A stretch of DNA of 5,727 nucleotides from Planctomycetota bacterium (GCA_947470885.1 CANIXE010000163.1:1-5727); one strand, 5' to 3'; counted from the stretch's first letter, positions 1 through 5,703 are shown. Notes: generated by a model not told the origin, from the sequence alone. Numbers and translations: made by a program.

Positions 1-1542
1 CTTGTCGGCGGTGAAGATCTGGGTCTCGGCCTCGACCACCTCGTCGGCGTCCTTCGCCTCGGTGATCGTCGCGGTCTTCTTGAATTCCTGGGCCAGCAGC
101 TCGACCTCGGACCTGCCGAGCACCGAGTTGATGTTGGCCATGACCCCGGCCATGAACAGCTTGGCGATGACCACGCTGCTCTTGACGCCGGAGGCCTCCG
201 AGAATTCGCGCACCGTGCAGGGCAAGGTGACGGCGAATTCGGTAACGCCCGAGATGTCCTCGTCCAAGGTCGAACGGTAACGCCGGCTGCCCTTGCCTTC
301 TTCCTTTTCCGCATCGGTGCGGAGGTCGGGGGCGTGACGGCCACGGCCGCTCTTGGCGGGGCCGCCCGGACGGGGCGGGCCACCGGGACGGGGCGGGCCG
401 CCCGGACGGGCGGGACCACGACTGGGCCCGGGGGGGCCGCCGGGGGTCTTGGTCCGGTCGATGGGGCGGAAGCCGGGCTTGCGGGCCTGGGCCTTGGCCT
501 GCTCAACGCTCTTCTTCATCGCCAGGTTGCGGGCGATGTTGGCCTGGATCAGCTTGCGCCGCTCCTCGGGGGACAGGCCCTCGGTGGAGGTCGGTGCCGC
601 AACAGGCTCCACAACTTTGGGCACAATGGCCTTGATCGAGTGGTCCGCCTTTTCGTGGGTCTGCTTGGCCAGGTTGGCCAACTTGCTGCCGATGCCCTTG
701 GTGGCCTTGAGCACGGTCTCTGGGACCGCCGCCAGGGGGACTTCCGGGGCCTTGGTCTGTTCCGCATGGATCTGCTGACCGATGCGGCTTTCCGCCAGGG
801 TCCGGGCCACCGGGGGAACCGAAGCGCCCGACGACTCGACCAGGGTGGACACCACCGGGGCATCCGAAACCGGGACTTGCTCTGGAACTTCCGGCTCAGC
901 GGGGGCCACTGTTGCCGTCACAACTTCGACGGGTTTCGAAGGGATCTGGACTGGGGCGGGAGCGGGGGCAGGGGCTGCCGGCTTGGGAGCGGCGGGCTTG
1001 GGGGCCGGGGCGCTGGCGGCACGCATCGCCGCGAACTCGGCGGACATCCGCTTCCGCTCATCGTCACGACGGCGGAGATCCTCCTCGGCAGCGAGACGCC
1101 GGGCCTCGGCCTCCCGTTGGATCACCAATTCAGCTTCCCGCTTCTTGGCGGCGGCGGCCTCCGCAGCAGCTCGCGCAGCCTCCTCAGCCTGGCGGCGACG
1201 GAGCTCACCTTCGTGCTTCCGCCGTTCCTGATCCTGGCGGACGGTCTCTTCCTGCTTCTTCTTCTCGTCTTCCTCGACGACCTTCTTCTTCCGAGTCTCG
1301 GCAGCCTTCTTCGCCGCCAGCTTGGCCTTGTGCTTGGCTTCAAACTCCTTGGCGATGATCGGGCGGAAGTCCTCACCGCTGACGGTGGTCAGGCCTTCAC
1401 AGGCCAGGATCCGCGCCTGCTGATCCTCACGGAGGATAGTGTCCACGCCCTTCGCCAGCGGGATGCCGAGATCGTCCTCGACCACCTCGCGCAGCAGCTT
1501 GATGTCGAGGTTATGTTCAGCGGCGAGATCGCGAAGCTTCAT
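1..1542 (-). CDS. infB: Translation initiation factor IF-2, N-terminal part (3' end outside window)
   Basis: IF-2 is the GTPase that brings initiator tRNA to the 30S subunit and promotes subunit joining. Only the first 514 codons are here; the reading frame is open to the window edge and the G domain (GHVDHGKT motif) is not reached. Seen in order: a first IF2_N-type helical module (about residues 1-50, beginning MKLRDLAAEHNLDIK); a highly charged Lys/Glu/Arg/Ala stretch likely to be helical or coiled coil (about 62-172); an Ala-Pro linker (about 175-197); a Gly/Pro/Arg-rich low-complexity segment (about 365-400); and a second IF2_N module (about 437-490, with TVREFSEASGVKSSVVIAKL and GVMANINSVL). 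The start at 1542 is chosen because the first module begins there and an in-frame stop lies 45 nt upstream; no good Shine-Dalgarno is visible. It lies 114 nt downstream of nusA, the usual order. More than 514 residues before the G domain is longer than in E. coli. The frame is intact throughout the parts translated. Confidence 0.95.
   Translation of the reverse strand, partial: MKLRDLAAEHNLDIKLLREVVEDDLGIPLAKGVDTILREDQQARILACEGLTTVSGEDFRPIIAKEFEAKHKAKLAAKKAAETRKKKVVEEDEKKKQEETVRQDQERRKHEGELRRRQAEEAARAAAEAAAAKKREAELVIQREAEARRLAAEEDLRRRDDERKRMSAEFAAMRAASAPAPKPAAPKPAAPAPAPAPVQIPSKPVEVVTATVAPAEPEVPEQVPVSDAPVVSTLVESSGASVPPVARTLAESRIGQQIHAEQTKAPEVPLAAVPETVLKATKGIGSKLANLAKQTHEKADHSIKAIVPKVVEPVAAPTSTEGLSPEERRKLIQANIARNLAMKKSVEQAKAQARKPGFRPIDRTKTPGGPPGPSRGPARPGGPPRPGGPPRPGGPAKSGRGRHAPDLRTDAEKEEGKGSRRYRSTLDEDISGVTEFAVTLPCTVREFSEASGVKSSVVIAKLFMAGVMANINSVLGRSEVELLAQEFKKTATITEAKDADEVVEAETQIFTADK
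356..415 (-). repeat. 18-bp in-frame repeat in infB encoding Gly-Pro-Arg-rich linker
   Basis: Units of 18 bp (plus strand GGACGGGGCGGGCCACCG) begin at 368 and 386, with a diverged unit at 404 and a partial one before 368. Read on the minus strand they encode the six-residue motif RPGGPP repeated within infB at about residues 375-396. The period is a multiple of three, so unit gain or loss would keep frame. It is probably a flexible linker of the IF-2 N-terminal region. Confidence 0.8.
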
Positions 1543-1656
1543 GGGAGAGACAACCAAGGGGCGAATACCTAGAGAGAAACGAACATGCTATCCGGGACAA
1601 TGTCGATGGCGGCCAGCCGGATGCGGCGGATGGCAACCGCAAATCGAGCGGGAGCG

Positions 1657-2970
1657 TCAGGTTCCGGCGGCGGAATCAAGCCCGGCAGCCTGGGCGGCGG
1701 CGACGGCCTCGGCCTCGGCCTCGGCAATGGCCCGATCGCCCTCTTCCAGGGCCCGGCGCTGGGCTTCTTCGCGACGCTTGATGATCTCATCCCGGTCGGC
1801 GCGCTGCTCGTCAGTCAGCAGCTCGTTGGCGGCCACCACCAGCTTCTGGACCTGGGCAGCTACCAGGGGCTGGTCGGCGAGGATCTCGCAGATCGCCTCG
1901 CTGGTCTGAGCTGCCAGGACGGCCAGGGAGTCCAAGTGATTGTCGAGGAAGGTTTCCCGGAGGAAGTCATCCATCAGGCCGGCATCCACCAGGCGTTGAA
2001 GCTGTTCGCTGCCCAGGGCCTTGGCCTTGGCCGCATTTTCTTCGCTCATCACGTCGATTTTGTAGCGGGTCAGGCGGGCCGACAGGCGGACGTTCTGACC
2101 GGCTTTGCCAATCGCCAGGGGAAGCTGGTCCTGGCTGACCACGACCCGGGCACGGTCCCGGAAGTGGTCATAGCTGATGCGCAGGATGCGGGCGGGCTTG
2201 AGGGAGTTCTCGATGAACTGGGCGGGATCTTCGGCCCAGGGAATGATGTCGATCTTCTCGCCCCCCAGTTCGTCGGTGACCTTGGTGATGCGGCTACCGC
2301 GCATGCCGACGCAGGAACCAACCGGGTCGATCCGGGCGTCCTGGGTGGAGACCGCGATCTTGGTCCGGCGGCCCGGCTCACGGACGATGCCCTTGATCTC
2401 GATGAGGCCGTCGGCGACTTCCGGGATCTCCTGCTTGAACAACTCCTTCACGAAGTCGCCATGGGTGCGGGAAAGGACGATGCGCACGCGCTGGCCCTTC
2501 TTTTCCACCCGGAGGACCAGGGCGCGGACCACGGCACCGATGCGGTAGACTTCGCCGGGGATCTGCTCTTCCTTGGGCAAGATGGCTTCGGCGCGACCAC
2601 CCATGGCGACGATCACCAGGCCGCGCTCTTCGCGGACCACGGTGCCGTTGGCGATGGTCCGGGCCCGGGGCGCGAACTCTTCGTAGACGATGTCCCGTTC
2701 GGATTCCTTCAAGCCCTGGACGAACACCTGCTTGGCGACATTGGCGACGATTCGGCCCAGGTCTTCCAGATGCACCGGCTTGTCGTCTTCAAAGGCCCGG
2801 ATCTCGCCAGTCTCCCGATCGATGGTCAGGGTGAATTCCCCCTCGGCGCTGAAGCGTTTCTGGGCGGCCTGGAGCAGAGCTTTTTCGATGTGGTCGAGGA
2901 TGACGTCCTTGTCGAGCCCGCGTTCACGGGCGAGGATGTCGATGCGCTGGAGGAACTGGGAACCGCTCAT
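1657..2970 (-). CDS. nusA: Transcription termination/antitermination factor NusA
   Basis: NusA binds RNA polymerase and nascent RNA; it controls pausing, intrinsic termination and antitermination. The 437-residue product has the expected order: N-terminal RNAP-binding domain (about 1-100), S1 RNA-binding domain (about 104-170, NGTVVREERGLVIVAMGGRA), KH1 (about 178-255, with DPVGSCVGMRGSRI) and KH2 (about 262-310, with the GxxG-containing AIGKAGQNVRLSARLT). The tail (about 311-437) contains a helical segment and then a Glu/Ala/Arg-rich region (385-425) that looks like a coiled coil; the paired acidic AR repeats of E. coli NusA are not obvious. The start at 2970 (MSGSQFLQRI) fits the family. 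The frame stays open upstream to 3075, but those residues look non-native. GAGG lies 5 nt before the ATG. The gene is first in a nusA-infB block and divergent from accD; rimP, often upstream, is absent here. The leader holds two hairpins that could give autoregulation (inference). Confidence 0.98.
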   Translation of the reverse strand: MSGSQFLQRIDILARERGLDKDVILDHIEKALLQAAQKRFSAEGEFTLTIDRETGEIRAFEDDKPVHLEDLGRIVANVAKQVFVQGLKESERDIVYEEFAPRARTIANGTVVREERGLVIVAMGGRAEAILPKEEQIPGEVYRIGAVVRALVLRVEKKGQRVRIVLSRTHGDFVKELFKQEIPEVADGLIEIKGIVREPGRRTKIAVSTQDARIDPVGSCVGMRGSRITKVTDELGGEKIDIIPWAEDPAQFIENSLKPARILRISYDHFRDRARVVVSQDQLPLAIGKAGQNVRLSARLTRYKIDVMSEENAAKAKALGSEQLQRLVDAGLMDDFLRETFLDNHLDSLAVLAAQTSEAICEILADQPLVAAQVQKLVVAANELLTDEQRADRDEIIKRREEAQRRALEEGDRAIAEAEAEAVAAAQAAGLDSAAGT

Positions 2971-2975
2971 GGCAA

Positions 2976-2979
2976 CCTC
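2976..2979 (-). promoter_or_regulatory. Ribosome binding site of nusA
   Basis: On the minus strand GAGG sits 5 nt before the ATG at 2970. A better-looking AGGAG (2987-2991) is 16 nt away, too far for this ATG, and no start codon lies in frame at a proper distance from it. The GAGG therefore supports the 2970 start, though only as a short match. Confidence 0.5.
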
Positions 2980-2999
2980 GGGCGGACTCCTGTTGAACG

Positions 3000-3028
3000 A
3001 AAAAGCGTGAGCCCGACGGCCCACGCTT
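3000..3028 (-). terminator. Terminator-like hairpin in the nusA leader (candidate attenuator)
   Basis: Read on the minus strand, AAGCGTGGGCC (3028-3018), a 4-nt loop GTCG and GGCTCACGCTT (3013-3003) form an 11-bp stem with one G-U pair. A run of five T (3004-3000, the first two inside the stem) follows. This is the layout of an intrinsic terminator with a short U tract. It points toward nusA and ends about 30 nt before its start codon, so it lies inside the 5' leader if transcription starts upstream of 3043. It could also terminate unrelated minus-strand readthrough. In the plus direction no T run follows the stem. Confidence 0.6.
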
Positions 3029-3043
3029 TCGGAGAGTCCGAAA
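3027..3043 (-). promoter_or_regulatory. Second leader hairpin directly upstream of the terminator-like stem
   Basis: On the minus strand TTTCGGA (3043-3037), loop CTC and TCCGAAA (3033-3027) form a perfect 7-bp stem. It overlaps the next hairpin by 2 nt (3027-3028), so the two could stack or compete at the junction. No T run follows it directly. Its role is unknown; a part in leader-based control of nusA is inference. Confidence 0.5.
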
Positions 3044-3096
3044 ATGTGTTGGGCGGAACGATGCCCGCGAAACACGGTGGGTCAAGGCGCAATAGC

Positions 3097-3226
3097 ACGT
3101 CCGGTAGTCCGGTCGTCCGGTCGTCCGGACGTCAAAAGACAAGGCTCTCAGGGGTCTTACCCAGTGCCATCGATCCACATGGGTCCTGGGATCATTGGAC
3201 GACCGGACGACCGGACGACCGAACGT
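3097..3226. repeat. Inverted repeat made of tandem octamers between nusA and accD
   Basis: The left arm (3097-3126) and right arm (3197-3226) are reverse complements at 28 of 30 positions, separated by 70 nt. Each arm is a tandem of an 8-bp unit. On the left the units are GTCCGGTA, GTCCGGTC twice, then GTCCGGAC (3099-3130); on the right they are GACCGGAC twice and GACCGAAC (3201-3224). The 70-nt centre has smaller complementary pieces (ACCCA at 3159-3163 with TGGGT at 3180-3184; CCCAG at 3160-3164 with CTGGG at 3186-3190). The right arm ends 50 nt before the accD ATG. Possible roles are a dispersed REP-like element, a regulator-binding array or an insulator between divergent genes; the sequence does not decide. 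Confidence 0.85.
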
Positions 3227-3276
3227 TGCGGTCATTCCATCTTCCCCACCCGCCAAATCCCATACCGTCCCCGCCC

Positions 3277-4122
3277 ATGGTTCTTGAACGCCTCCGCCGC
3301 ACCACCCCCACCAAAGATCCGAAGAAGATTCCCGACGGCCTGTGGCTCAAATGCCCGGGATGCGCCAAGACGGTCTTCAAGCGCCTGGTGGAGGAACGGC
3401 TGGACACCTGCCCGGAGTGCAACCACCACTTCAAGATGCCCTCCCGCCGGCGGGTCATCAGCCTGATCGACGAAGGCACTTGGACCGAATGGGACGCCGA
3501 TTTGACCAGCGGCGACCCCCTGGGCTTCGTCGACGGCAAAAGCTACCCCGAACGCATCGCCCAGCAGCAGGCCAAGACCGGGATGAAGGACGCCGTGGTC
3601 ACCGGTACCGGCAAGCTGGCCGGCCACGCTGTGGGCCTTGGGGTCATGGAGTTCGACTTCAACGGCGGCTCGATGGGCAGTGTGGTGGGCGAGAAGCTGA
3701 CCCGGATGATCGAGAAGAGCACCGCCTCGCGGATGCCGGCGATCATCCTCAGCGCCAGCGGCGGGGCGCGGATGCAGGAGGGCGCGATCTCCCTGATGCA
3801 GATGACCAAGACCAGTGCCGCCTTGGCCCGCCATGCGGAAAAACGCCTGCCCTATATCAGCATTCTGACCAATCCGACCATGGCCGGGGTGATGGCCAGC
3901 TACGCCAGCCTGGGGGACATCATCATCGCCGAGCCCAAGGCCCTGATCGGCTTCACCGGCGCCCGGGTGATCCAAGAGACCATCAAGCAGGAGCTGCCCG
4001 AGGGCTTCCAGACCAGCGAGTTCCTGTTCAAGCACGGCCAGCTGGACCTGATCGTGCCCCGCCAGGAGATGAAGACCGAGCTGGCCCGGATCATCGGCTA
4101 CCTGATGGGCAAGCCGAACTGA
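3277..4122 (+). CDS. accD: Acetyl-CoA carboxylase carboxyltransferase subunit beta
   Basis: AccD pairs with AccA to move the carboxyl group from carboxybiotin on AccB to acetyl-CoA, giving malonyl-CoA for fatty-acid synthesis in the cytoplasm. The 281-residue product is near the usual length for the family. An N-terminal zinc ribbon shows four cysteines, C26 and C29 (KCPGC) and C45 and C48 (TCPEC). The crotonase-fold core follows, with FNGGSMGSVVGEK (about 128-140), SGGARMQEGAISLMQM (about 161-176), NPTMAGVMASYASLGD (about 199-214), and the C-terminal block with GFTGARVIQETIKQELPEGF and SEFLFKHGQLDLIVPR. The ATG at 3277 is chosen because MVLERLRR and the zinc ribbon start there, although the frame is open far upstream over the nusA antisense. 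No Shine-Dalgarno is visible. In E. coli the segment at 199-214 reads with TTGGVT; here it is TMAGVM, a difference near the active site. serB follows after 8 nt. Confidence 0.97.
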   Translation: MVLERLRRTTPTKDPKKIPDGLWLKCPGCAKTVFKRLVEERLDTCPECNHHFKMPSRRRVISLIDEGTWTEWDADLTSGDPLGFVDGKSYPERIAQQQAKTGMKDAVVTGTGKLAGHAVGLGVMEFDFNGGSMGSVVGEKLTRMIEKSTASRMPAIILSASGGARMQEGAISLMQMTKTSAALARHAEKRLPYISILTNPTMAGVMASYASLGDIIIAEPKALIGFTGARVIQETIKQELPEGFQTSEFLFKHGQLDLIVPRQEMKTELARIIGYLMGKPN

Positions 4123-4130
4123 GCGCCCCG

Positions 4131-4802
4131 ATGGACCGCAACGCCGCCCAACAAGCCCTGCGCACCGCCCAAGCGGTGTGTTTCGACGTGGATTCCACCG
4201 TTATCCAGGACGAGGGCATCGACGTCCTCGCCGCCTTCGCCGGGGTCGGCGCCCAGGTGGCGGCCCTGACCGCCAACGCCATGGGGGGCAGCGTGCCCTT
4301 CGAAGTCGCCCTGGCCCAACGCCTGGCCCTGATCAAGCCCACCCGCCAATCCCTCGCGGACTGCCTGGCGGCCCATCCGCCCCGGATCACCCCGGGGATG
4401 GATCGGGTCATCGCCCGCCTCCACGCCCGGGGCACCGCAGTCTGGCTGGTGAGCGGCGGCTTCCGGGCGATGATCGAACCGGTGGCCGACCGGGTGGGGA
4501 TCAGCCGGGACCGGGTGATCGCCAACGTCATCCGCTTCGACGCGGCGGGGAATTTCGCCGACTTCGACCCCGCCCAGCCCACCAGCCGCAGCGGCGGCAA
4601 GGCCGCGGCTCTGACAGCGCTGAAGAAGCAGCACGGCTACAACCCCCTGGTGATGGTGGGGGACGGCGCCACCGACCTGGAGGCCAGGCCACCGGCGGAT
4701 GCCTTCATCGGCTTCGGCGGGATCGTCGTCCGGGAGAAGGTGAAGGCCGGCGCCGACTGGTTTGTCACCAGTGCCGAGGAATTGCTGGATGCCCTTCACT
4801 AG
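4131..4802 (+). CDS. serB: Phosphoserine phosphatase, short single-domain (human PSPH-like) type
   Basis: SerB hydrolyses L-3-phosphoserine to serine, the last step of the phosphorylated serine pathway. The 223-residue product is a HAD-superfamily enzyme with all motifs: motif I FDVDSTV (nucleophile D19, acid D21), motif II SGG (S108), motif III SGGK (K157) and motif IV GDGATD (D178, D182). The cap segment EGIDVLA and MGGSVPFEVALAQRLALI and the closing PPADAFIGFGG match, from memory, the human/plant phosphoserine phosphatases better than E. coli SerB, which is about 100 residues longer because of an N-terminal extra domain absent here. The ATG at 4131 lies 8 nt after the accD stop; no Shine-Dalgarno is visible, so translation may be coupled to accD (inference). 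It probably shares the accD transcript. The substrate call is strong because the cap motifs are specific, but a related HAD phosphatase activity cannot be fully excluded. Confidence 0.94.
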   Translation: MDRNAAQQALRTAQAVCFDVDSTVIQDEGIDVLAAFAGVGAQVAALTANAMGGSVPFEVALAQRLALIKPTRQSLADCLAAHPPRITPGMDRVIARLHARGTAVWLVSGGFRAMIEPVADRVGISRDRVIANVIRFDAAGNFADFDPAQPTSRSGGKAAALTALKKQHGYNPLVMVGDGATDLEARPPADAFIGFGGIVVREKVKAGADWFVTSAEELLDALH

Positions 4803-4803
4803 C

Positions 4804-4817
4804 GGGGCTTGCACCCC
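4804..4817. other. Small hairpin just after the serB stop
   Basis: GGGG (4804-4807), loop CTTGCA, CCCC (4814-4817) begins 2 nt after the serB TAG. The stem is short and no T run follows, so it is a weak candidate for a transcript end or 3' stabiliser. It directly precedes the hairpin array. Confidence 0.35.
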
Positions 4818-4828
4818 TGCCCGACATC

Positions 4829-5024
4829 GCCGCTCCGCGGCTCGCCTGCTGCGCAGGTCACCGCTTCGCGGTGATCGACCAGGCGTGACCCCGGCTACGC
4901 CGGGGCGTTGCGCTGCGCGCAACCAAGCCCCGTCCCCGCTCGCGCGCAGGCGCGCTCGGGGGGGGGGGGGGCTGTTCGCGGGACGCTGTCCCGCTACTCC
5001 CTGCCAGGGCCTCGCCTGCCCTGG
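4829..5024. repeat. Array of consecutive GC-rich hairpins between serB and the EVE gene
   Basis: Eight stem-loops follow each other in about 196 nt. (1) GCCGC-TCC-GCGGC, 4829-4841. (2) CCTGC-TGC-GCAGG, 4845-4857. (3) TCACCGC-TTC-GCGGTGA, 4858-4874. (4) CCCCGGC-TAC-GCCGGGG, 4889-4905. (5) GTTGCGC-TGC-GCGCAAC, 4907-4923. (6) An imperfect stem, CCCCG (4934-4938) with CGGGG (4957-4961) enclosing GCGCG/CGCGC (4942-4955). (7) GCGGGAC-GCT-GTCCCGC, 4978-4994. (8) CCAGGGC, 7-nt loop, GCCCTGG, 5004-5024. Stems differ, but hairpins 1-5 share the core GCTNCGC; on the minus strand this is GCGNAGC, a GNA triloop closed by C-G. GGTCA (4856-4860) and TGACC (4886-4890) could also pair around hairpin 3. Nothing codes convincingly here. 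There is no U tract, so ordinary intrinsic termination is unlikely; the role is unknown. Confidence 0.85.
4958..4971 (+). repeat. Run of 14 G
   Basis: An uninterrupted G homopolymer of 14 lies in the non-coding hairpin region, next to imperfect hairpin 6, whose CGGGG arm runs into it. It could vary in length by slippage and is also a common place for sequencing or assembly error. It is outside any gene and more than 60 nt upstream of the EVE start, so phase variation would have to act on expression, not on frame. Confidence 0.9.
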
Positions 5025-5038
5025 ACCCGCACGGATTA

Positions 5039-5578
5039 ATGGCATTCCTAGCCAAAAAGCAGCACCACGTCATGCCCTCAGTGATTAAAAACGCGAAAAA
5101 AACATCCCCGGTGGCCAAGGCACCCGGGATCTGGCTGATGAAGTCCGAGCCGGACGTCTGTTCCCTGGCGGATCTGAAACGCACGAACACCACCACCTGG
5201 GACGGGGTCCGCAATTACGAGGCCCGGAACCACATGCGCTCCATGGCGGTGGGGGACCGGGTGCTGTTCTACCATTCCAACGCGGAACCCTCGGGCGTAG
5301 CGGGCTTGGCGGAAGTCAGCAAGGCCGCCTTCCCCGACCACACCGCCTTCGATCCCGCCTCACCGTACTACGATCCCAAAAGTTCCCCGGAGGATCCCCG
5401 GTGGTGGATGGTGGAGGTCCGCTTCATCCGAGAATTTCCCCGGGTCCTGCCGCTGACAGACCTGCGCCAGATCCCGGAACTCGCGGACATGCAATTATTC
5501 AAACGGTCCCGCCTATCGGTGGTGCCGGTGGGCCAACACCACTACGACCTGCTGCTGCGCCTGGCTGCCGGCGGCTGA
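5039..5578 (+). CDS. EVE domain-containing protein
   Basis: EVE domains (formerly DUF55) belong to the PUA-like superfamily together with YTH and ASCH domains; members are thought to bind modified bases in DNA or RNA, but the ligand of this one is unknown. The 179-residue product is one EVE domain from about residue 31 to 177: IWLMKSEPD (31-39), TTWDGVRNYEARNHMRSM (52-69), VGDRVLFYHSN (71-81), AGLAEVSKAAFPD (88-100), FDPASPYYDPKSSPEDPRWW (104-123), VEVRFIREFPR (125-135) and LFKRSRLSVVPV (153-164). These are the family's hallmark blocks and look intact. Before the domain is a Lys-rich, relatively AT-rich leader with no family resemblance. The start is uncertain: ATG 5039, ATG 5072 and GTG 5081 are in frame, and none has a clear Shine-Dalgarno. 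The gene is monocistronic in view, set between the hairpin array and a strong inverted repeat. No restriction or McrB-like partner is adjacent. Confidence 0.93.
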   Translation: MAFLAKKQHHVMPSVIKNAKKTSPVAKAPGIWLMKSEPDVCSLADLKRTNTTTWDGVRNYEARNHMRSMAVGDRVLFYHSNAEPSGVAGLAEVSKAAFPDHTAFDPASPYYDPKSSPEDPRWWMVEVRFIREFPRVLPLTDLRQIPELADMQLFKRSRLSVVPVGQHHYDLLLRLAAGG

Positions 5579-5585
5579 TCGACGC

Positions 5586-5613
5586 CCGGGAGCGCCGGCC
5601 CGGGAGCGCCGGC
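5586..5613. repeat. Tandem 14-bp repeat, two copies
   Basis: CCGGGAGCGCCGGC occurs twice back to back (5586-5599 and 5600-5613), starting 8 nt after the EVE stop. The second copy is also the outer part of the left arm of the 29-bp inverted repeat. The reverse complement occurs at 5690-5703 and 5710-5723, so the set is symmetric. Confidence 0.9.
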
Positions 5614-5703
5614 CTCCAGGCCGGCTCGAGTAAATAACTTCCTTCCAGCGCCATTCACCTGATCAGCGCTCCACCGAGCCGGCCTGGAGGCCGGCGCTCC
5701 CGG
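5600..5703. repeat. Perfect 29-bp inverted repeat downstream of the EVE gene
   Basis: The arms 5600-5628 and 5675-5703 are exact reverse complements, separated by 46 nt. Each arm contains the palindrome GCCGGCCTCCAGGCCGGC, so it can fold alone or with its partner. The spacer is relatively AT-rich at its start (TAAATAACTT, 5631-5640) and has an inner pair AGCGC (5647-5651) with GCGCT (5666-5670) around TGATCA (5660-5665). A transcript from either side would form a very strong stem, so transcript-end or 3' protection roles are plausible, but no T run follows. The shape is like REP/BIME-type dispersed elements; copies elsewhere in the genome cannot be seen here. Confidence 0.92.

Noticed and set aside
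334..1572. 412-residue plus-strand open frame opposite infB
   Set aside because: Low-complexity Gly/Arg/Leu-rich antisense of infB, whose minus-strand frame encodes recognisable IF2_N modules.
1569..1790. 73-residue minus-strand frame across the nusA end and nusA-infB spacer
   Set aside because: Overlaps the nusA 3' end out of frame, is Pro/Arg-rich and has no recognisable domain; no sign that it is a frameshifted NusA tail.
2971..3075. N-terminal extension of NusA from an upstream ATG at 3075
   Set aside because: The extra residues do not resemble NusA and would run through both leader hairpins; the family start fits 2970.
3057..3085. TTGACC (minus strand, 3085-3080) as a -35 box for nusA
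   Set aside because: At 17-bp spacing the hexamer is ATCGTT, a poor -10, and neighbouring spacings are no better.
3097..3226. CRISPR-like or direct-repeat array
   Set aside because: The unit is only 8 bp, without spacers, and the two blocks are inverted relative to each other.
1585..3276. Long plus-strand open frame opposite nusA, continuous with accD
   Set aside because: It is the antisense of a clear NusA gene in GC-rich DNA; the translation has no recognisable domain until accD begins at 3277.
4829..5024. tRNA or integron attC site in the hairpin region
   Set aside because: No cloverleaf with an anticodon arm and TTCRANYC T-loop, and no paired R boxes with an integrase or cassette context.
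3232..5045. Long minus-strand open frames opposite accD and serB (3232-4035 and 4098-5045)
   Set aside because: Composition-driven antisense shadows; the plus strand encodes intact AccD and SerB with their catalytic motifs.
4178..5088. Plus-strand frames overlapping serB and the hairpin region (4178-4888 and 4762-5088)
   Set aside because: Arg/Gly/Pro-rich shadows of serB and of palindromic DNA with no family resemblance.
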